Assembly (NCBI GenBank): GCA_037952775.1
Contig: JBANAY010000004.1
Location: 9,734,001-9,798,000 of the forward strand
Direction of reading: 5' to 3'
Source: Clonostachys chloroleuca
Taxonomy: Eukaryota; Ascomycota; Sordariomycetes; Hypocreales; Bionectriaceae
Length of the DNA stretch: 64,000 nt
In this document: positions 35,111-47,155 of the stretch, one piece after another
How positions within the stretch are numbered: the stretch's first letter is position 1
Layout of the letters: every line of letters begins with the position of its first letter
Position numbers and translations under genes: made by a program
The notes under the pieces: model-generated
Told to the model about the DNA's origin: nothing
Database searches by the model: none
What the model saw: the letters and a program-made list of their open reading frames with translations, nothing else

Positions 35111-36276
35111 GAGAGCATGCTCAAACAATTTCAGCTCGACATAGAAGCACGGGGGGCTGTCAGAATATAGTCCCAAATCTGAGGTGGAAATGAGGACAAG
35201 TTTGAAAGCCTCCGGACGGAGTTTGCAGAATGCATCGCAGACCGTCTCGTTTTACCAAGCTTCATCACCAACCAAATCCGCCGAGCCCGTTTCACAATCC
35301 CGATCATCTTCCTTCGAACCCGACTTAGCTTTCAGCATTTCATAATAACCCCTCAACCATGTCTCGTCTGCTTATCCTATCATCTCAAGACCTTAGCAAG
35401 CTAGCAACATAGCCGGTTCAAATTGACCTCCAATTCCGGCATATTAAGTCGGTGACTAAAAAAAGTAACGGGCGTGATCCGAAGCTTCGGATTCTTCGGC
35501 GAGGAGTTTTGGTAGAGCGTTTCGATACGACTGCGCTGAATGCCGACCGTGTCGGATCGCCGGTTCAGATCTTCAAGTCGTCGAAGAACGAATCGTATTT
35601 CTTTTGGCCGACTTCGTTGCGTAGGTTCGAGAACTCGCCTCGGGGAATACAGTCACTCTTTGGCTTAGGCGCTGATCATGGTGAATTTGTATGTGTCGTT
35701 GCGGTACAGGCGCATTCGGAAGCTCAGGTAGTGGGTGACTCGTCTGTGCCAATGGCTGGTGATGCCAAGTCGCCTCGGAAGCCACCTGGATATATGAGGT
35801 GATAAGAATAATTGTTATTGGCCCTCTGACCTTTTTTCCCCTTTAATAAAATAATGCTCACCTGTCTAATTGGGACGTTATTATTGTGACATGGCCGCCA
35901 AGAAGCAAGAGGTTGGCGAGACTGACTGATAACTGTCACCTCCACACCACAATATTTGCAACAAAAAAGGCTGTAATTCGTAGAAATCTTATTGTCAGAA
36001 CACAAGCTCCATTTTCATTAGCATTACCGTCTTCTCTAGTCAATCTCAACTGAACAAGTTCTATGGGAGGCGTCTCAATGCCTTGGCGAGGACCCACTCC
36101 GTCCGATGTAGCAGGAACGTCCAGCTTTGTCTCTTCCTTGTTCTCGTCTCTTGTCTGCTCCGTTTTTTTGTCTCTTCACCTCCACGTAACTTGAAATCTT
36201 ACTCCATTTACACCAAATTTAGCAAATTCAATGGGTTCCCAAGCACACATCTCCTGTCCATTCTGCAGCGTCTTGT
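35111..36276. other. Intergenic with a possible decayed ORF on the minus strand
   Basis: No intact gene. On the minus strand, about 35760-35450, one frame reads YLSFRMRLYRNDTYKFTMIS, two stops (TAA, TGA), then RPKEIRFVLRRLEDLNRRSD and RSRIETLYQNSSPKNPKLRI. It looks like coding sequence hit by two nonsense changes, but I recognise no family. Confidence 0.3.
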
Positions 36277-38645
36277 TCAAGGATCGAGTTGTAGTCCTCG
36301 CAGTGACGCAAGACTGTGCGGCCCCAATTCGACTCTTTCTGACATGAGTCCAATTGTCGTAAACCCAGCGGTAGGTAGCTACGATCCAGGTCAGTACCTC
36401 GCCCAAACTTACCAAAAGAAAGGCACTCCTTACCTGGTTTGCGTAAAATCCCGTGATAACTGTGCCCTCTTCAGGCTCCAGGTGCTTCGCCAGGTATCCC
36501 GGCGCGGTCCCACCATCGCCAAAGAGACGCGAGTTGCCCCAGTTTGTATGGATCTGCCTCGGTAAGTATTGGTCCACACAAAAAGAGAGTAGGAACTCAC
36601 AGAGATGCCGCAGGGCTTGTTGATTTGTCCTTGGACGAACGTGTCGCTATCGTACCACAACGAGATGGAGGAAATCCGCTCGCCATGCGGGCCGTCGATT
36701 TCAAAGGTCGAGATATTGGGAACTTCTGGGTTTAGATCGATGTCGTAGGGATGCCGTCCCAACTTTTCCACCTTTCGACCGTCGCAATACGAGAATTCAA
36801 TACCCCAGATACCGTCCACCATGGTTATCTGAATACTGGTAAGTAACTCGAGGTCCCTGCCTCCAGCACCTCCAAAAGGTACCCAGAACAACGGAAAATA
36901 TCCTGTGGAATAAAATTCTAGGTTCGGGAGAATTTCCTCGTTCAAATAGACTGGGTAGCGCGGAATCTCGGGATACCAGATGCCGGACTCCTTCAGCGGC
37001 GTTCCCGGCTCGGGGACCTGCAGTTTTGCCACACCAAGGCTGACAATCTTCAAACCCTGAAAAGCAAGTAGTGTTAGTTGGCGTGACATTGATTCGCGTT
37101 CCTACAAGTTTTACTCACATCAAAGGAGGCTTTGATCCCACAGATGGAGCCGGGGCTCACTGCCCTCATACTCTCCGGGTTTTCGTCTCCAGCATCGCCT
37201 TGATACCAGCATGATTCGAAGCCCTCCGTTAACTGTACCTGGATGCCGGAGATCCCTCGTGATCCCACGGTAACGTTAAAGCCCCTCACATTTGTCTCCG
37301 GGTCTCGTGTGTGGATCCGGCGAATGGGTGACCTGTAACCCAGCAAGAACTGCTGGCCATCATCTGGATTCTTGTTGAAAACCTCAAGGCCGCATAGGAA
37401 CATTGGTGGAGGTGCATATGCGGCTCCTCCAAGGCTAACAAAATAGAATGCAATATGCGATGGTTGAGATGGGTAATCCATCGACGCAGTGTACATTTGC
37501 CGACATCCAGAACCGAAGTCAATGATCTCAGATGGAACAGCCTGATTATTGTTGGCGATTTCAGCTTCCGCTCTAGTTGGTACCAGCTGACCTGAGATCT
37601 CCTCCCAGATGTAACGCTCAGGAGACTTGATAGAATGAGGCGGTTGGGTCATCGGCATCTGTTCAAGATGCAGGATGTCCACGAGGTTATGAATAGTCCC
37701 CATGATCCGTTCAAGGTTCTCGAGCCCGAATGACAGACGGGTATAGTCGGTCTTCTTAAAGAGCGATCGCTAATCGCGTCGATAGGGACCGAGTGCCGTC
37801 TGCGCCCAGGACCTTTCACCGCCGTCTCTGAACCGTGAAAGCCAGAAGGATGGCATGTTAAAGATGGGCCAAAAGGACCTCGAGATCAGTCTGAATCTCA
37901 GGACGTCGGAAGTATCCATTTCTTCAGCTATCTTCAGTAAGATTTCCAGCGGAAGTTTCAGGAACGGATCCTGTGTTGGTCGGCTTGATCCTTCCAGCAT
38001 TATTGGAGGAGGGTGCTCTGGTGCTTCGCCCGTAAGGTTGAAATCCTGATATGGGTCATGAACTTCTAGGTACGTTTCATTTCGGAGAACCATCCCGCGC
38101 GGCTCCCAAGGGAATGAGTAGGTCAAATCAAGTTGTTGATGAAGACCACCGTAAGTATGGTCCCAATCCATGACGTCCCAGGCGATTGGGATTGACAAGC
38201 ATACGTCAAAGAGTCGTTGGAGTGGAACTTCGTTCGGCGCAAAGGTTTCTTCCAAAAGCGACCAGCAGGATTCATGGAAGACAAAGCCGTATCGACCGTT
38301 GACAGAACGCTGTCTCATGGCACCAAACTCAATGCTGTCGTCTTGAGGGTCGTACTCTGGGTCATCATATCTGGCATGAACGTCCCTAGGTGCTGTGTAT
38401 CCTGGTCGTTGATGGTCATCGTTCCGACTGACTCCGGTCAGGTGAATTCCTTCCCGGTCATGATAGACTAAAGAAAACTTTTGTTAGTTTCGAAGTTTCT
38501 TTGTGAGAGGTAGGAGCCGCATGGTTGCCATACTTCCTCGAAATCTATTCAGCCATGGTTGGGCATCGTTATAACCTTGAGGGACTATGTCTTCCTCGTA
38601 AACGAACGTGCCGCAGATGGCGCAGGCGAAGATCGTGTCCGCCAT
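36277..38645 (-). pseudogene. F-box protein (DUF7600-type fungal family) interrupted by one TAG
   Basis: Five exons (38645-38534, 38467-37119, 37056-36601, 36553-36434, 36378-36277) give 712 codons. The N-terminus MADTIFACAICGTFVYEED...PWLNRFRG has a CxxC pair. NGRYGFVFHESCWSLLEE and WDHTYGGLHQQLDLTYSFPWE follow, then the F-box LKLPLEILLKIAEEMDTSDVLRFRLISRSF and SFWLSRF. Codon 270 (37772-37770) is TAG inside the conserved GPYRRD-W-RSLFKK stretch, where Trp is expected. Downstream sequence (DYTRLSFGLENLERIMG, SGCRQMYTASMDY, LGGAAYAPPPMFLCGLEVFN) stays open to a normal end. F-box proteins recruit substrates to SCF ubiquitin ligases. A truncated product would keep the F-box and lose the rest. 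Confidence 0.82.
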
Positions 38646-39109
38646 CTCGTCTGCTGGTTCGAGTGTGGTTGTTGATGCAAAAGAAGCACATGATGAGAAA
38701 GGAGGAGCGGGAAGCTACATACTTAGGGGGAGTCAACAGTCTCCTCCTGAAACTGTTGTTGCCCCACCCTGACGGACGGGACGCGTTCACCACACCCGTT
38801 GCCGTGTCAGTAACTCACAAGTGACTGGCTAGGTGAACAGTTCACGGGTGTTTGCCTAGGTGAGTTGAGAACTCTCACTTTGGACAGCCTGGGTAGCAAC
38901 GCGACGCGAGTTAGCTGCAAAGTAAACAAATGGTCAACATGATTCACAACCCTTTGGAACTGCTGACGCCTTCACAAGCCCCTTCACTTTACGGACCTCA
39001 ACTTCAACAAACATGGCATGATTTATCTCAGTAGCAAAAGTGATGCCTGATGCATCGTTGGTCCCCTTTTCTTTCCACTTTTACCTACACGTCTTGTATC
39101 CACTCCTTC

Positions 39110-40143
39110 CTATGCCCATTTGCCCTTGTTCGCCTTTGCGAATTCCTTCCAGGTAGTCGGCTTGCGGTCGAGAAGGGCCAAGCTGCTGGAAAGGTCTGCA
39201 CCCGCATAGTATCCCGGGTCTTGGAGCAGAAGCATGTTCTCAAGCAGTTCCTGTGCGACAGGTGCAGGAAGAAACGACTTGTAGGCATCATTCGACACCT
39301 GCTTATATGTGGCCTTTTTCCCGGTGGCTGCAGTGAAGTCGGCCACAATTTGGTTCGGAGTCAAGTACTCAGTCGCGGCCAAGATCCTTTTTCCAGAGGG
39401 GGCAGAGTCTTTGATTGCAGCCTTGGCGAAAAGTCCTATAGAGAATTGTTAACGTTGCTCTCGGCAGATGTTTCTTTAGAACTGCACATACCAGTGTCAC
39501 TGGCAGCGTCGAAAACTGGGACTCGAGCTTTCTCCCCGTCAACTGGCATAGCATGCGTGTAGCTCCCATCGTCGTTCTTTCGGAACTGGGTTATGTAGTT
39601 GGACATGTAGAATCCAGGCTGGATGAAGGTGGCTGGGATGTCGATACCACGGATATACTGCTCAATGGCAGCCTTGGAATCAAAGTGATGGACATGTGGG
39701 AGAGCCCCTTGCTGGCTTCAGTGACGTTGATGAGAGAGGAAAAGATGAGATGCTCGACGCCAGCGGCCTTGCTTGCGTCGGCCACAGCCTTGCCCTGGGA
39801 GATTTCAAGCTCGGCGGAGGACTTCTCCCAGTAGTTGGTGACGAAGAAGACGGTGTGCGCGCCTTCAACGGCAGGTTTGGCAGTCTCGATTGAGTTCATA
39901 TCAGCCTAGCAAATTAGACTAGTACTATTTATCCGAGAATATGATTGCAGCCTGAGGGCGGCAACTAACAGAAACCATCTGGACTCCTTTATCGGCAAGC
40001 GCTTTGGCAGCGGGCTTGTTGACATCTCGAGTGACGCCGCGGATGGTGTATTCTTTGGAGAGAGCAGGGTCGGCTAGGACGGCGTCAATGACCGAGCCGC
40101 CTTGGGTACCCGTGGCGCCGAAAATGGTGAGAATCTTGGACAT
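39110..40143 (-). pseudogene. NmrA-like NAD(P)-binding protein with one-base frameshift
   Basis: Exons 40143-39970, 39905-39492 and 39435-39110. MSKILTIFGATGTQGGSVIDAVL carries the GxxGxxG NAD(P) motif; GAHTVFFVTNYWEKSSAELE, VEHLIFSSLINVTEAS, IDIPATFIQPGFYMSNYITQF and the C-terminal LLQDPGYYAGADLSSSLALLDRKPTTWKEFAK are typical. Total exon length is one short of a multiple of three. The frame breaks at a G4 run (39705-39708 on the plus strand), just before the conserved LPHVHHFDSKAAIEQYI. NmrA-type proteins sense redox cofactors, and some act as regulators. A 53-bp pseudo-intron could bridge the break but would delete the conserved HFDSK stretch, so a deletion or sequence error is likelier. 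Confidence 0.78.
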
Positions 40144-40217
40144 GTCGGTTGTTGGTCTTTGTCGACTAGAACGGGGATGTGTTGATTGCTGGTCGGGGGC
40201 TTTGGTGAGAGGAAAAC

Positions 40218-40502
40218 TTAATTGCTGGCGAGAATGCGAAGCATGCATGGCTGAGGCCACTTTATACCTAAATGTGTAGCTTTCTTCAATCCCAAGTCAT
40301 TAGCCACGCTGCGATAAGGTTCACCGGTATGCCGTTCTCGGTGGCCGTCGATCAGGTCGATGATGACATTTGAGTTCAGTCCCATGTTCACTGCCGAAAG
40401 CACATTAATCATTGGCGGTACATTCGGACAGCGAGCTTCCCCGCCCAGCCCGTTGATGACGGCGAACAGCGTAATCACGCAAATTGTAATCAGGAGAGGC
40501 AT
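40218..40502 (-). CDS. Possible small secreted protein, 94 aa
   Basis: An ATG ORF starting MPLLITICVITLFAVINGLGG, a plausible signal peptide, followed by a polar stretch with two cysteines. No family recognised. It overlaps the upstream region of the NmrA gene and may be a chance ORF. Confidence 0.25.
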   Translation of the reverse strand: MPLLITICVITLFAVINGLGGEARCPNVPPMINVLSAVNMGLNSNVIIDLIDGHRERHTGEPYRSVANDLGLKKATHLGIKWPQPCMLRILASN

Positions 40503-41146
40503 GAATTCGGCTTTCTGTTAGCATGGAGCATCCAAGGCCACCTGCCTTTCCGTCACATTCCCGAATTCTATAGAAAAGTGTTCCTGTATTATATCTGCTC
40601 TCAAGAAGGTGTCGCATCTCATCTTTTATGTTCGGCAGACGGAGCTCGGCGATCCACTTCTCCGGAGGCAGGCGCGCTGCCCTGACAGTGCAATGAGTGC
40701 ACTGAGATAAAAGTTACAGAGGGTGAGCCACTGCGGCAGGGCAACTCACTCAAATTACATGGTTGATGCCACCTGCATTTCCACCAACAGTCGGTCCCTT
40801 CCAAGAATTCTACCTCCCTCGCATGACTCTAATCCTGTTTTCTTCTACATCCAAGCCCAGAAATTATGTTGCTGTGCAAAAGTTCTTCAACCTCACGAAT
40901 CCAATTTATCAGGCATCAAGCAGGCATGGAAGACCCTTTTCAGCTACAGGCCACTAAGGAGTCCGATCCGCTTCGTCTGCTTCTCCAAAATGGTAAGTCA
41001 TCACCAGCAGCTAACTTCATGCATTCCTTAGCAAAATCGATCGAATTGACAGGCCACGGAGGAGATCAGATGAAACGCGCCCTCAAGACCAAGCCCGCAA
41101 AGATTTTCTCGATTCGATACCCAGTTCAAGCTTCTACTCAATCAGA
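40503..41146. other. Intergenic, no supported gene
   Basis: Lies 5' of the NmrA region and 3' of the GH3 gene. Nothing recognised. Confidence 0.5.
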
Positions 41147-43803
41147 CTATGCGCGCAAACCCTTCCACCGTCGCGTCTTTTGAAGTACAAACGAAGTCTC
41201 TAGAAAAGCTCCTCGGCTGCTCGTGCCTACCAAGATACCGTATTCGCCTGCGTCGCTACGCCAACAATCTTCCATTTCGCTCCAGTAGCTCGTGGCGCGC
41301 AGAACGTCCAGCTTTATCTCGCCGGGCTCAGTAGCCCCTGGCTCGACACGGACCTTAACAAAGCCCTTGAGCTCTTTGGACGGCCGTGTGATGGTCTCCC
41401 TTGGGGAAGCATTCAAAGGGGTTGATGCCGCTGGTGCAATGTACACTTGGACAACTTCGGCGCCAGAAAGGGCACCTGTGTTCTTGACCTGCACCTTGAC
41501 AGTCATCTCCTCGGGGTTGGATGCTTCAACTTCCAAGTTGGATACAGCAAAGTTGGTGTATGATAACCCGTGTCCGAATGGGAAAAGAGGTTCAATGTCG
41601 AGAGTGTCATACCATCGGTAACCTACATAAACATCCTCGCTATAGAGCACTCTTCCGTTGTCGGATCGGAAGCTTAAAGCAGCAGGGTTGTCTGCAATCC
41701 GACGAGGAATGGTGAGTGGAAGCTTTGCAGCCTAAAAACGGTGGTTAGAAATACTAATTGACACAGCTGCAGGTTCATCGCTTATACTTACCGGGTTCAC
41801 CTTGCCGAACAAGACATCGGCAATGCCATTTCCACATTCGTTGCCGCCAAACCATGCCTGAACGACTGAACTGGCCCGATCGATCCAGGGCATAGCCACC
41901 GGGGTACCGCTTTGAACAACGATGGCTGTGTTGGGGTTCGCTTGCAGTACAGCGCTGACAAGCTTATCTGTCCCTGGCGGGAGAGCCATGCTTGCGCGAT
42001 CCTGTCCCTCAGACTCCCACTCGCCACTCGTACCAATGCAGAGCACGACTTGGTCGGCTGACTGGGCAATGTCGACGGCTTCTTTGATGGCGGCTGTGGG
42101 ATCTAATCTCGGGCATCCACTGAAGCGAAGACCTCCCTGGCCAAAGTCAACACCGCCTGAGATCTTTAGCTTGCTTGTCTTGGAGCATCCCCACTTGACA
42201 AGGAGGCGATATTTCTGGCCGGCGACCAGGCTCTTGCTGCCAGTCTCTTCTACTGTTCCGGAACCCAGGAAGCTGCTTCCAGGACGCTGGTTCTCCTTGT
42301 TAGACACAACCAATTCTCCATCGATGAACAACTCGGCCGTTCCGTGGACGGCAAGGCCAAAGTCCCAGTCTCCAGACCTCTCAGGGGTGAGGATACCCTC
42401 CGCCTCGGCAAACCAGACTTCTGATAGCTCAGGGTGCTCATAGTCTACGAACCAGGGGTTGGTTGCGTCTAATACACGCTCATCGATCACCATGCGGGTG
42501 TCCTTGCCCGTCAAGGGCGGGGGATCGTTGTACATTCGCAGAGTAAATCCTTGCTTTCCATCCAGAGTTTTCAGGTAGTCGCCGAGAAGAGGCAGCATCT
42601 GGTGTCCATATGCACCCTGAGAAAACACAACATCCTTAGCCGCAGCCCTGATGCCCTCAAAGGGAGTGATTGCAGCATACGCTCGCAGACTGGCACTACC
42701 ACCTCCGCAATATGTCGCGATTTTGGAATTGGGGCCAATGACAGCAGTCTTCATGTTGGGATCGAATGGCAAGATTTGGTTGTCATTCTTCAACAACACG
42801 AGAGACTTTGCCGAAGCCTCCCGAAGCAGCGCAATGTGCTCTGGGGTATTCAACTGCTTCTCGGGAGCATTCGGAGGGATTGATGTCTCTTCTAGCCCGT
42901 GCTTGATCAACTTCAGAATGTTTCGAACTCGGTCGTCAAGGACAGACATTTTGACCTTGTTGGAGGAGACCGCATGGCTCAATGCAACACCGCGCCATCT
43001 GGTTGCACCCGGCATTTCTAGGTCCAAGCCGGCATTTATCGCCTCGGAGGTGCTATATGTTCCAAACCAGTCACTCATCACCAAGCCATCCCACTTCCAT
43101 TCGTCTCGAAGGATGTCCTGCAAAACATGGCTATTCTCCGAGCAGTGGGTTCCGTTGACCTTGCCGTATGAAGTCATGAACGCACGAGGCTTACCCAGCT
43201 CAGTAGCAATCATGAATGGCAGAAGATAAATCTCGCGCATTGCTCGAGGCGTTACGAGCGAGTCGACAGCCATTCTCTCACTCTCCATGTCATTGCATAC
43301 AAAGTGCTTGAGGGTGGCGCTCACGCCCGACTTCTGGAGTCCTCGGACATAGTGGCCAGCGATGACACCAGAAACAACAGGATCTTCAGACACAGACTCG
43401 AAGCCTCTTCCACCCAGGGGACTGCGCTGGATGTTGATAGTTGGGCCAAGAACAACATGTGCACCTTTTGCATGGGCCTCGTCGGACAGCAGATGACCAA
43501 TGCGCTCCGCGATGTCGGTATCAAACGTGGCCCCCAGGGCAGTACCGCAAGGGAGACATGCTGAAGGCGTGCTATCGAAAAAATGTGTGCCGCGCACGCC
43601 GTTTGGCCCGTCCGAGAGGCGGATGGAGGGGATATTGAGGCGTTCAATTGCTGTTGTGTGCCACCACCCCGTTCCTGCGAAAACTGTGTGAGTTCTTGCA
43701 AGCGACGAAACGGTCAGTGCGAGAATGATGGGCCAATCTTACCGGCTGTGAGAGCAACCTTCTCTTCCAGCGTTAGCTGATCGATGAGTGCTTCAACGTC
43801 CAT
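41147..43803 (-). CDS. GH3 beta-glucosidase with PA14 insert, intracellular type
   Basis: Three exons (43803-43743, 43674-41792, 41731-41147) encode 842 residues. MDVEALIDQLTLEEKVALTAG starts the (alpha/beta)8 domain; RLSDGPNGVRG, LGPTINIQRSPLGGRGFES, KHFVCNDMESER and GLVMSDWFGTYST (catalytic Asp in SDW) are the GH3 motifs. A PA14-type insert (GFTLRMYNDPP...WFAEAEG...DWDFGLAVHGTAELFIDGELV) interrupts the second domain. The C-terminus YVGYRWYDTL...PLFPFGHGLSYT leads into a fibronectin-III-like domain. No signal peptide, so it probably hydrolyses cellobiose or aryl-beta-glucosides inside the cell. Divergent from the sugar transporter over an 823-bp shared promoter with CreA-like sites. Confidence 0.95.
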
Positions 43804-44626
43804 TTCTGCAACACCGTCAAACGTTTTACTGGGACAGCCTTTTTTCACCCGAGGGAATATTCGATAAATGTAAGTTTCTTCCTCGTATGATATGACCACG
43901 CTAGCCAGAATATTGCGATATTTTGCTGGCGAGATCGGTCAATAGTTCAGCTCGCTCGGCGCCACAGGTTGTCATTGATGAAGAATTTGAGCATCACTTG
44001 ACGCTGTTGTTAATTCCGGGTTTGCTTCAGATTGTGTTTGGTTTCTCCTGTCCTGTACCCACTATGGGCCGTTGAGACAGGGCAGAGGAGAATAAAGGGG
44101 AGAAATACGCAGTGACATGGGCCATTCTACCTCATCACGATGTTGCTAGGAGTGGGACCAAGTGCTAATTTTCCACTTCTCGGCAGAGACTGACTCATTT
44201 CTCCGCCATCCAGCAACCCAAACCTGCACTAATGAAAAAAAGCTAACCAGGGGGTGGAAACTGAGCGTCCCCAGAATGAGGAGATTGAATGCAACTGAGC
44301 CCCTCTCCACGGGGAACGGTGACAAGTTGCGTGACCTGGGAGCCTAGTGAATGGCTGGAGCCCCGGTCCCCACGCGGACGACCTCATGATACGGCAAGAA
44401 TTGGCCAGCTCGGCTAGAAGACTGTACCTCTACGGCGCACAGGCCGGAATCAGAAGTTCAGAACCGAAGACACCACCCCCCCGTTCGTAGTGAAGCTTTG
44501 TATATAGATCCTCGTCGCCCCAGCTTTACATCGCGGTTCCCACAACATCTTCCCCAACTATTGGAAAGATCCTCCTCATAAACTCACCAAATCTGTCAAG
44601 GCCCGGAATTTGGACAATCGGCCACA
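43804..44626. promoter_or_regulatory. Bidirectional promoter between GH3 and sugar transporter
   Basis: The shared upstream region of two functionally linked genes. At least five SYGGRG (CreA/Mig1-type) hexamers are visible: 44270-44275, 44305-44310, 44355-44360, 44361-44366 and 44368-44373, the last three almost adjacent. A TATA-like TGTATATAG lies near 44497, about 125 bp before the transporter ATG. Carbon catabolite repression of the pair is inferred; SYGGRG also occurs by chance. Confidence 0.6.
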
Positions 44627-46346
44627 ATGACGGCGATTGTGAACCCTCTGGACACGTTGTCCAAGGACACCCGACCTTGGTACAAGGTCGGACATCTCAT
44701 TAAATTGAACTATATTGTTCTGTCTCTTGTGATGTTCTGTAAGTCCCGACTCATCATGCCCAGCACCAACAGTAGGATATGCTGCTGACAAGTATTGCTA
44801 GCATCTTCTAATGGATATGACGGCTCCATCATGGGCTCATTGCTGGCTCTCACAAGATGGAATGAGTTCATGGGTAACCCCAGCGGAGCCTACTTGGGAT
44901 GGATTGCTTCCATCTACTGGCTTGGTACCGGCCTCGCGTTCCCTTGTGCCGCCTGGGTAAGCAATCGCTATGGACGTAAGCCTGGCATCTATCTCGGCTA
45001 CGGATTTCTTATTCTGGGCGTGGGCATGCAAGGCGCGGCTCAGAATGAGGTCACCTTTACTTATGCTCGACTGTTCTTTGGCTTTGCATCGGCATGGCTG
45101 GGCAATGGCCCTCCCCTCCTGATCAACGAAATCGCTTACCCTACCCACCGCTCCGTGGCTTCCAGTTTCTTCATGTGCGGCTTTTACGTCGGCGGTACTC
45201 TCTGCGCCTGGGTCACTTTCGGCTGCCGCAACATTGCCTCTAACTGGTGCTGGCGCATCCCTGCCATCATGCAGGTCGTCTTGCCGTTCCTTGCTCTTCC
45301 CGGTTTCCTCATGTGCCCCGAGAGTCCTCGTTGGCTCGTCAGCGTCGGTCGAAATGACGAGGCTGCTGAGATTCTGGCCAAGTACCATGCTGGAGGTGAC
45401 CGGAACAGCGATCTTGTCATGTATCAGATGCGCGAGATCGCAGCCACCATTAACGCTGAGAAGGAAGCCGCCAGCAGTGCATCCTACGCCGACATGACCA
45501 AGACCCCTGGAAACCGCCACCGTCTCTTCATTTCTGTTACCCTCGGTATCTTTGGACAGTGGGCTGGAAATGGAATTGTGAGTACAAGTATTTGGCTCCG
45601 TTATGTTGATACAGATCGCTCACAAGTTTCCAGATCACATATTACCTTCCCAACATTCTGAACTCGATTGGTGTCAGGACTGTCACTGAGCAAACCTTGA
45701 TCTCTGCTTGTCTGAACGTCTGGAACCTAATTTGGGCTGTTGCTGCTGCATGCAGTGTTGACAAACTTGGTCGACGTGTCCTGTTCCTCTGCTCCGCAAG
45801 CATCATGCTCGTGAGCATGGTTATTGTGACGGGACTGAGTGCAACATTTGCTCGTAATGAGTCGCCAAGTGTCGGCCTTGCTGTCATCCCCTTCTTGTTT
45901 ACATTCTACCTGGGATACGATATCGCGCTGTGAGTCCCGCATGACCCTTCTGCTACTGCAATGGAAAGCTAATCTAGTGTATTCTCAGAACTCCATTCAT
46001 GACCGCCTACCCTTGCGAAATCTGGCAGTTCACCCTTCGATCCCACGGTGTTACCGTCACCTGGGTCTCGACGATTGCCGCCATCTTCTTCAACACATTT
46101 GTCAACCCTATCGCGCTCGACAGTATCCAGTGGAAGTACTACCTCGTTTTCATCGTTGTGCTTGTTGTCATGTTCGTCACCGTGTATTTCTTTTATCCTG
46201 AAACTCGCGGATACAGTCTGGAACAGATGGCCGTCATCTTCGATGGCGACGATATGGCAGCTGTGGCAATCGCAAGCGAGAAGATGGGTGCCATTGTTGA
46301 GCAGCATGAAGAAATTGCTGAAAGAGACGGCGGCGGGAAGGCATAA
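44627..46346 (+). CDS. MFS sugar transporter (hexose/lactose/cellodextrin type)
   Basis: Four exons (44627-44738, 44802-45577, 45634-45929, 45989-46346) encode 513 residues. Sugar-porter motifs are SSNGYDGSIMGSLLAL after helix 1, SNRYGRKPG in loop 2-3, CPESPRWLVSVGR after helix 6, DKLGRRVLFL in loop 8-9 and PETRGYSLEQ after helix 12. About twelve membrane helices are expected. The sequence is closest in style to fungal lactose-permease-like and cellodextrin carriers rather than Hxt hexose carriers. Next to a cytoplasmic-type GH3 enzyme, import of intact cellobiose or another beta-glucoside is the simplest reading. Intact, with no lesion. Confidence 0.94.
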
Positions 46347-46918
46347 TCCGTTCAGCGAACACCCTCGAACCAGACGGTCAGCTTGGCGGTATATAACCAT
46401 CTGAATGTTGGCCTCCCAGGTGCTCGGCCGCTGCCAGCCAATTTTGTTATAGACCCAGAGTTGAACAATTGATATCATCAATCACGTACGGTTGCGGGTG
46501 AGGTTTTTCTGCGGGCAATACTGTGTTCATTGAATGTGTGTGCATTTAGTAAAAGATGCCCCCTATTGTATAGATAGGATATTGACTTGTTTGATTGATT
46601 AAATCATCAATCACATGATGGGTATAATAAAGTAATGTTCCATCGTATCTTGGTTGATCTGGCTACCCATGCTAATAACAGCCAGTTTGCTATGTGCCCA
46701 CTGCCTCCCTCCCATGTCTGGTGAGTTTGACGGTGACATTCCACTCAGTGGACTCGGCATTGAGCAAAATATACGAAGGTCTACTTGTGCCCGCCCCACC
46801 TTTTTTGCCAGCTCGTAGCTCTTGAACTTCCTGTTGCGAACCAAGGGCCGCCGACAAAATCGTCAACCTATCGGCTTGATGGCTCAGTTGTATTGACATG
46901 TTGGGTATTTGGCCCTTT
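46347..46918. other. Intergenic, no supported gene
   Basis: Downstream of the sugar transporter. It may contain diverged upstream parts of the regulator relic, but no alignable block was seen. Confidence 0.45.
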
Positions 46919-47155
46919 CACCGGCAGTATCTATGCACCAGTACCACGAAGTTCAACCAAGGTGGCTGCCGGGTTGAATTTACACCTAAGGGTGTTATAT
47001 AAGTGTGCGCAACTTGCTCTGTACCAGCCTTGTATGACTAGGAACGGCGAGTCAAGCCCACAGAGAGATTATCGCACCTACGACAACTCCTACAGGATAT
47101 ACGATACATGTTCGATGGCCCCCCCTGAAATCAAGGAACGGGGACGATCTATATG
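46919..47155 (+). pseudogene. Decayed fragment of a second copy of the adjacent Zn-cluster regulator
   Basis: The translated stretch AAGLNLHLRVLYKCAQLAL...MAPPEIKERG aligns with AAGFNLHSRVFYKSAQLAL...DAPSEIRQWA of the intact regulator (49632-49810). At DNA level TCTATGCACCAGTA is identical, and blocks such as TTACAC-(C/T)-AAGGGTGTT are near-identical. Only about 230 bp of the middle region survive; zinc cluster and ends are missing. It is in the same orientation as the intact gene and 1.3 kb upstream of it, so it looks like the remains of a tandem duplication or of a related regulator. Confidence 0.75.

Noticed and set aside
36083..36565. Plus-strand ORF of 160 codons
   Set aside because: Overlaps the 3' exons and introns of the F-box gene in antisense; no independent support.
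44837..45520. Minus-strand ORF of 227 codons
   Set aside because: Antisense to the sugar transporter exon; composition follows the GC-rich third positions of the real gene.
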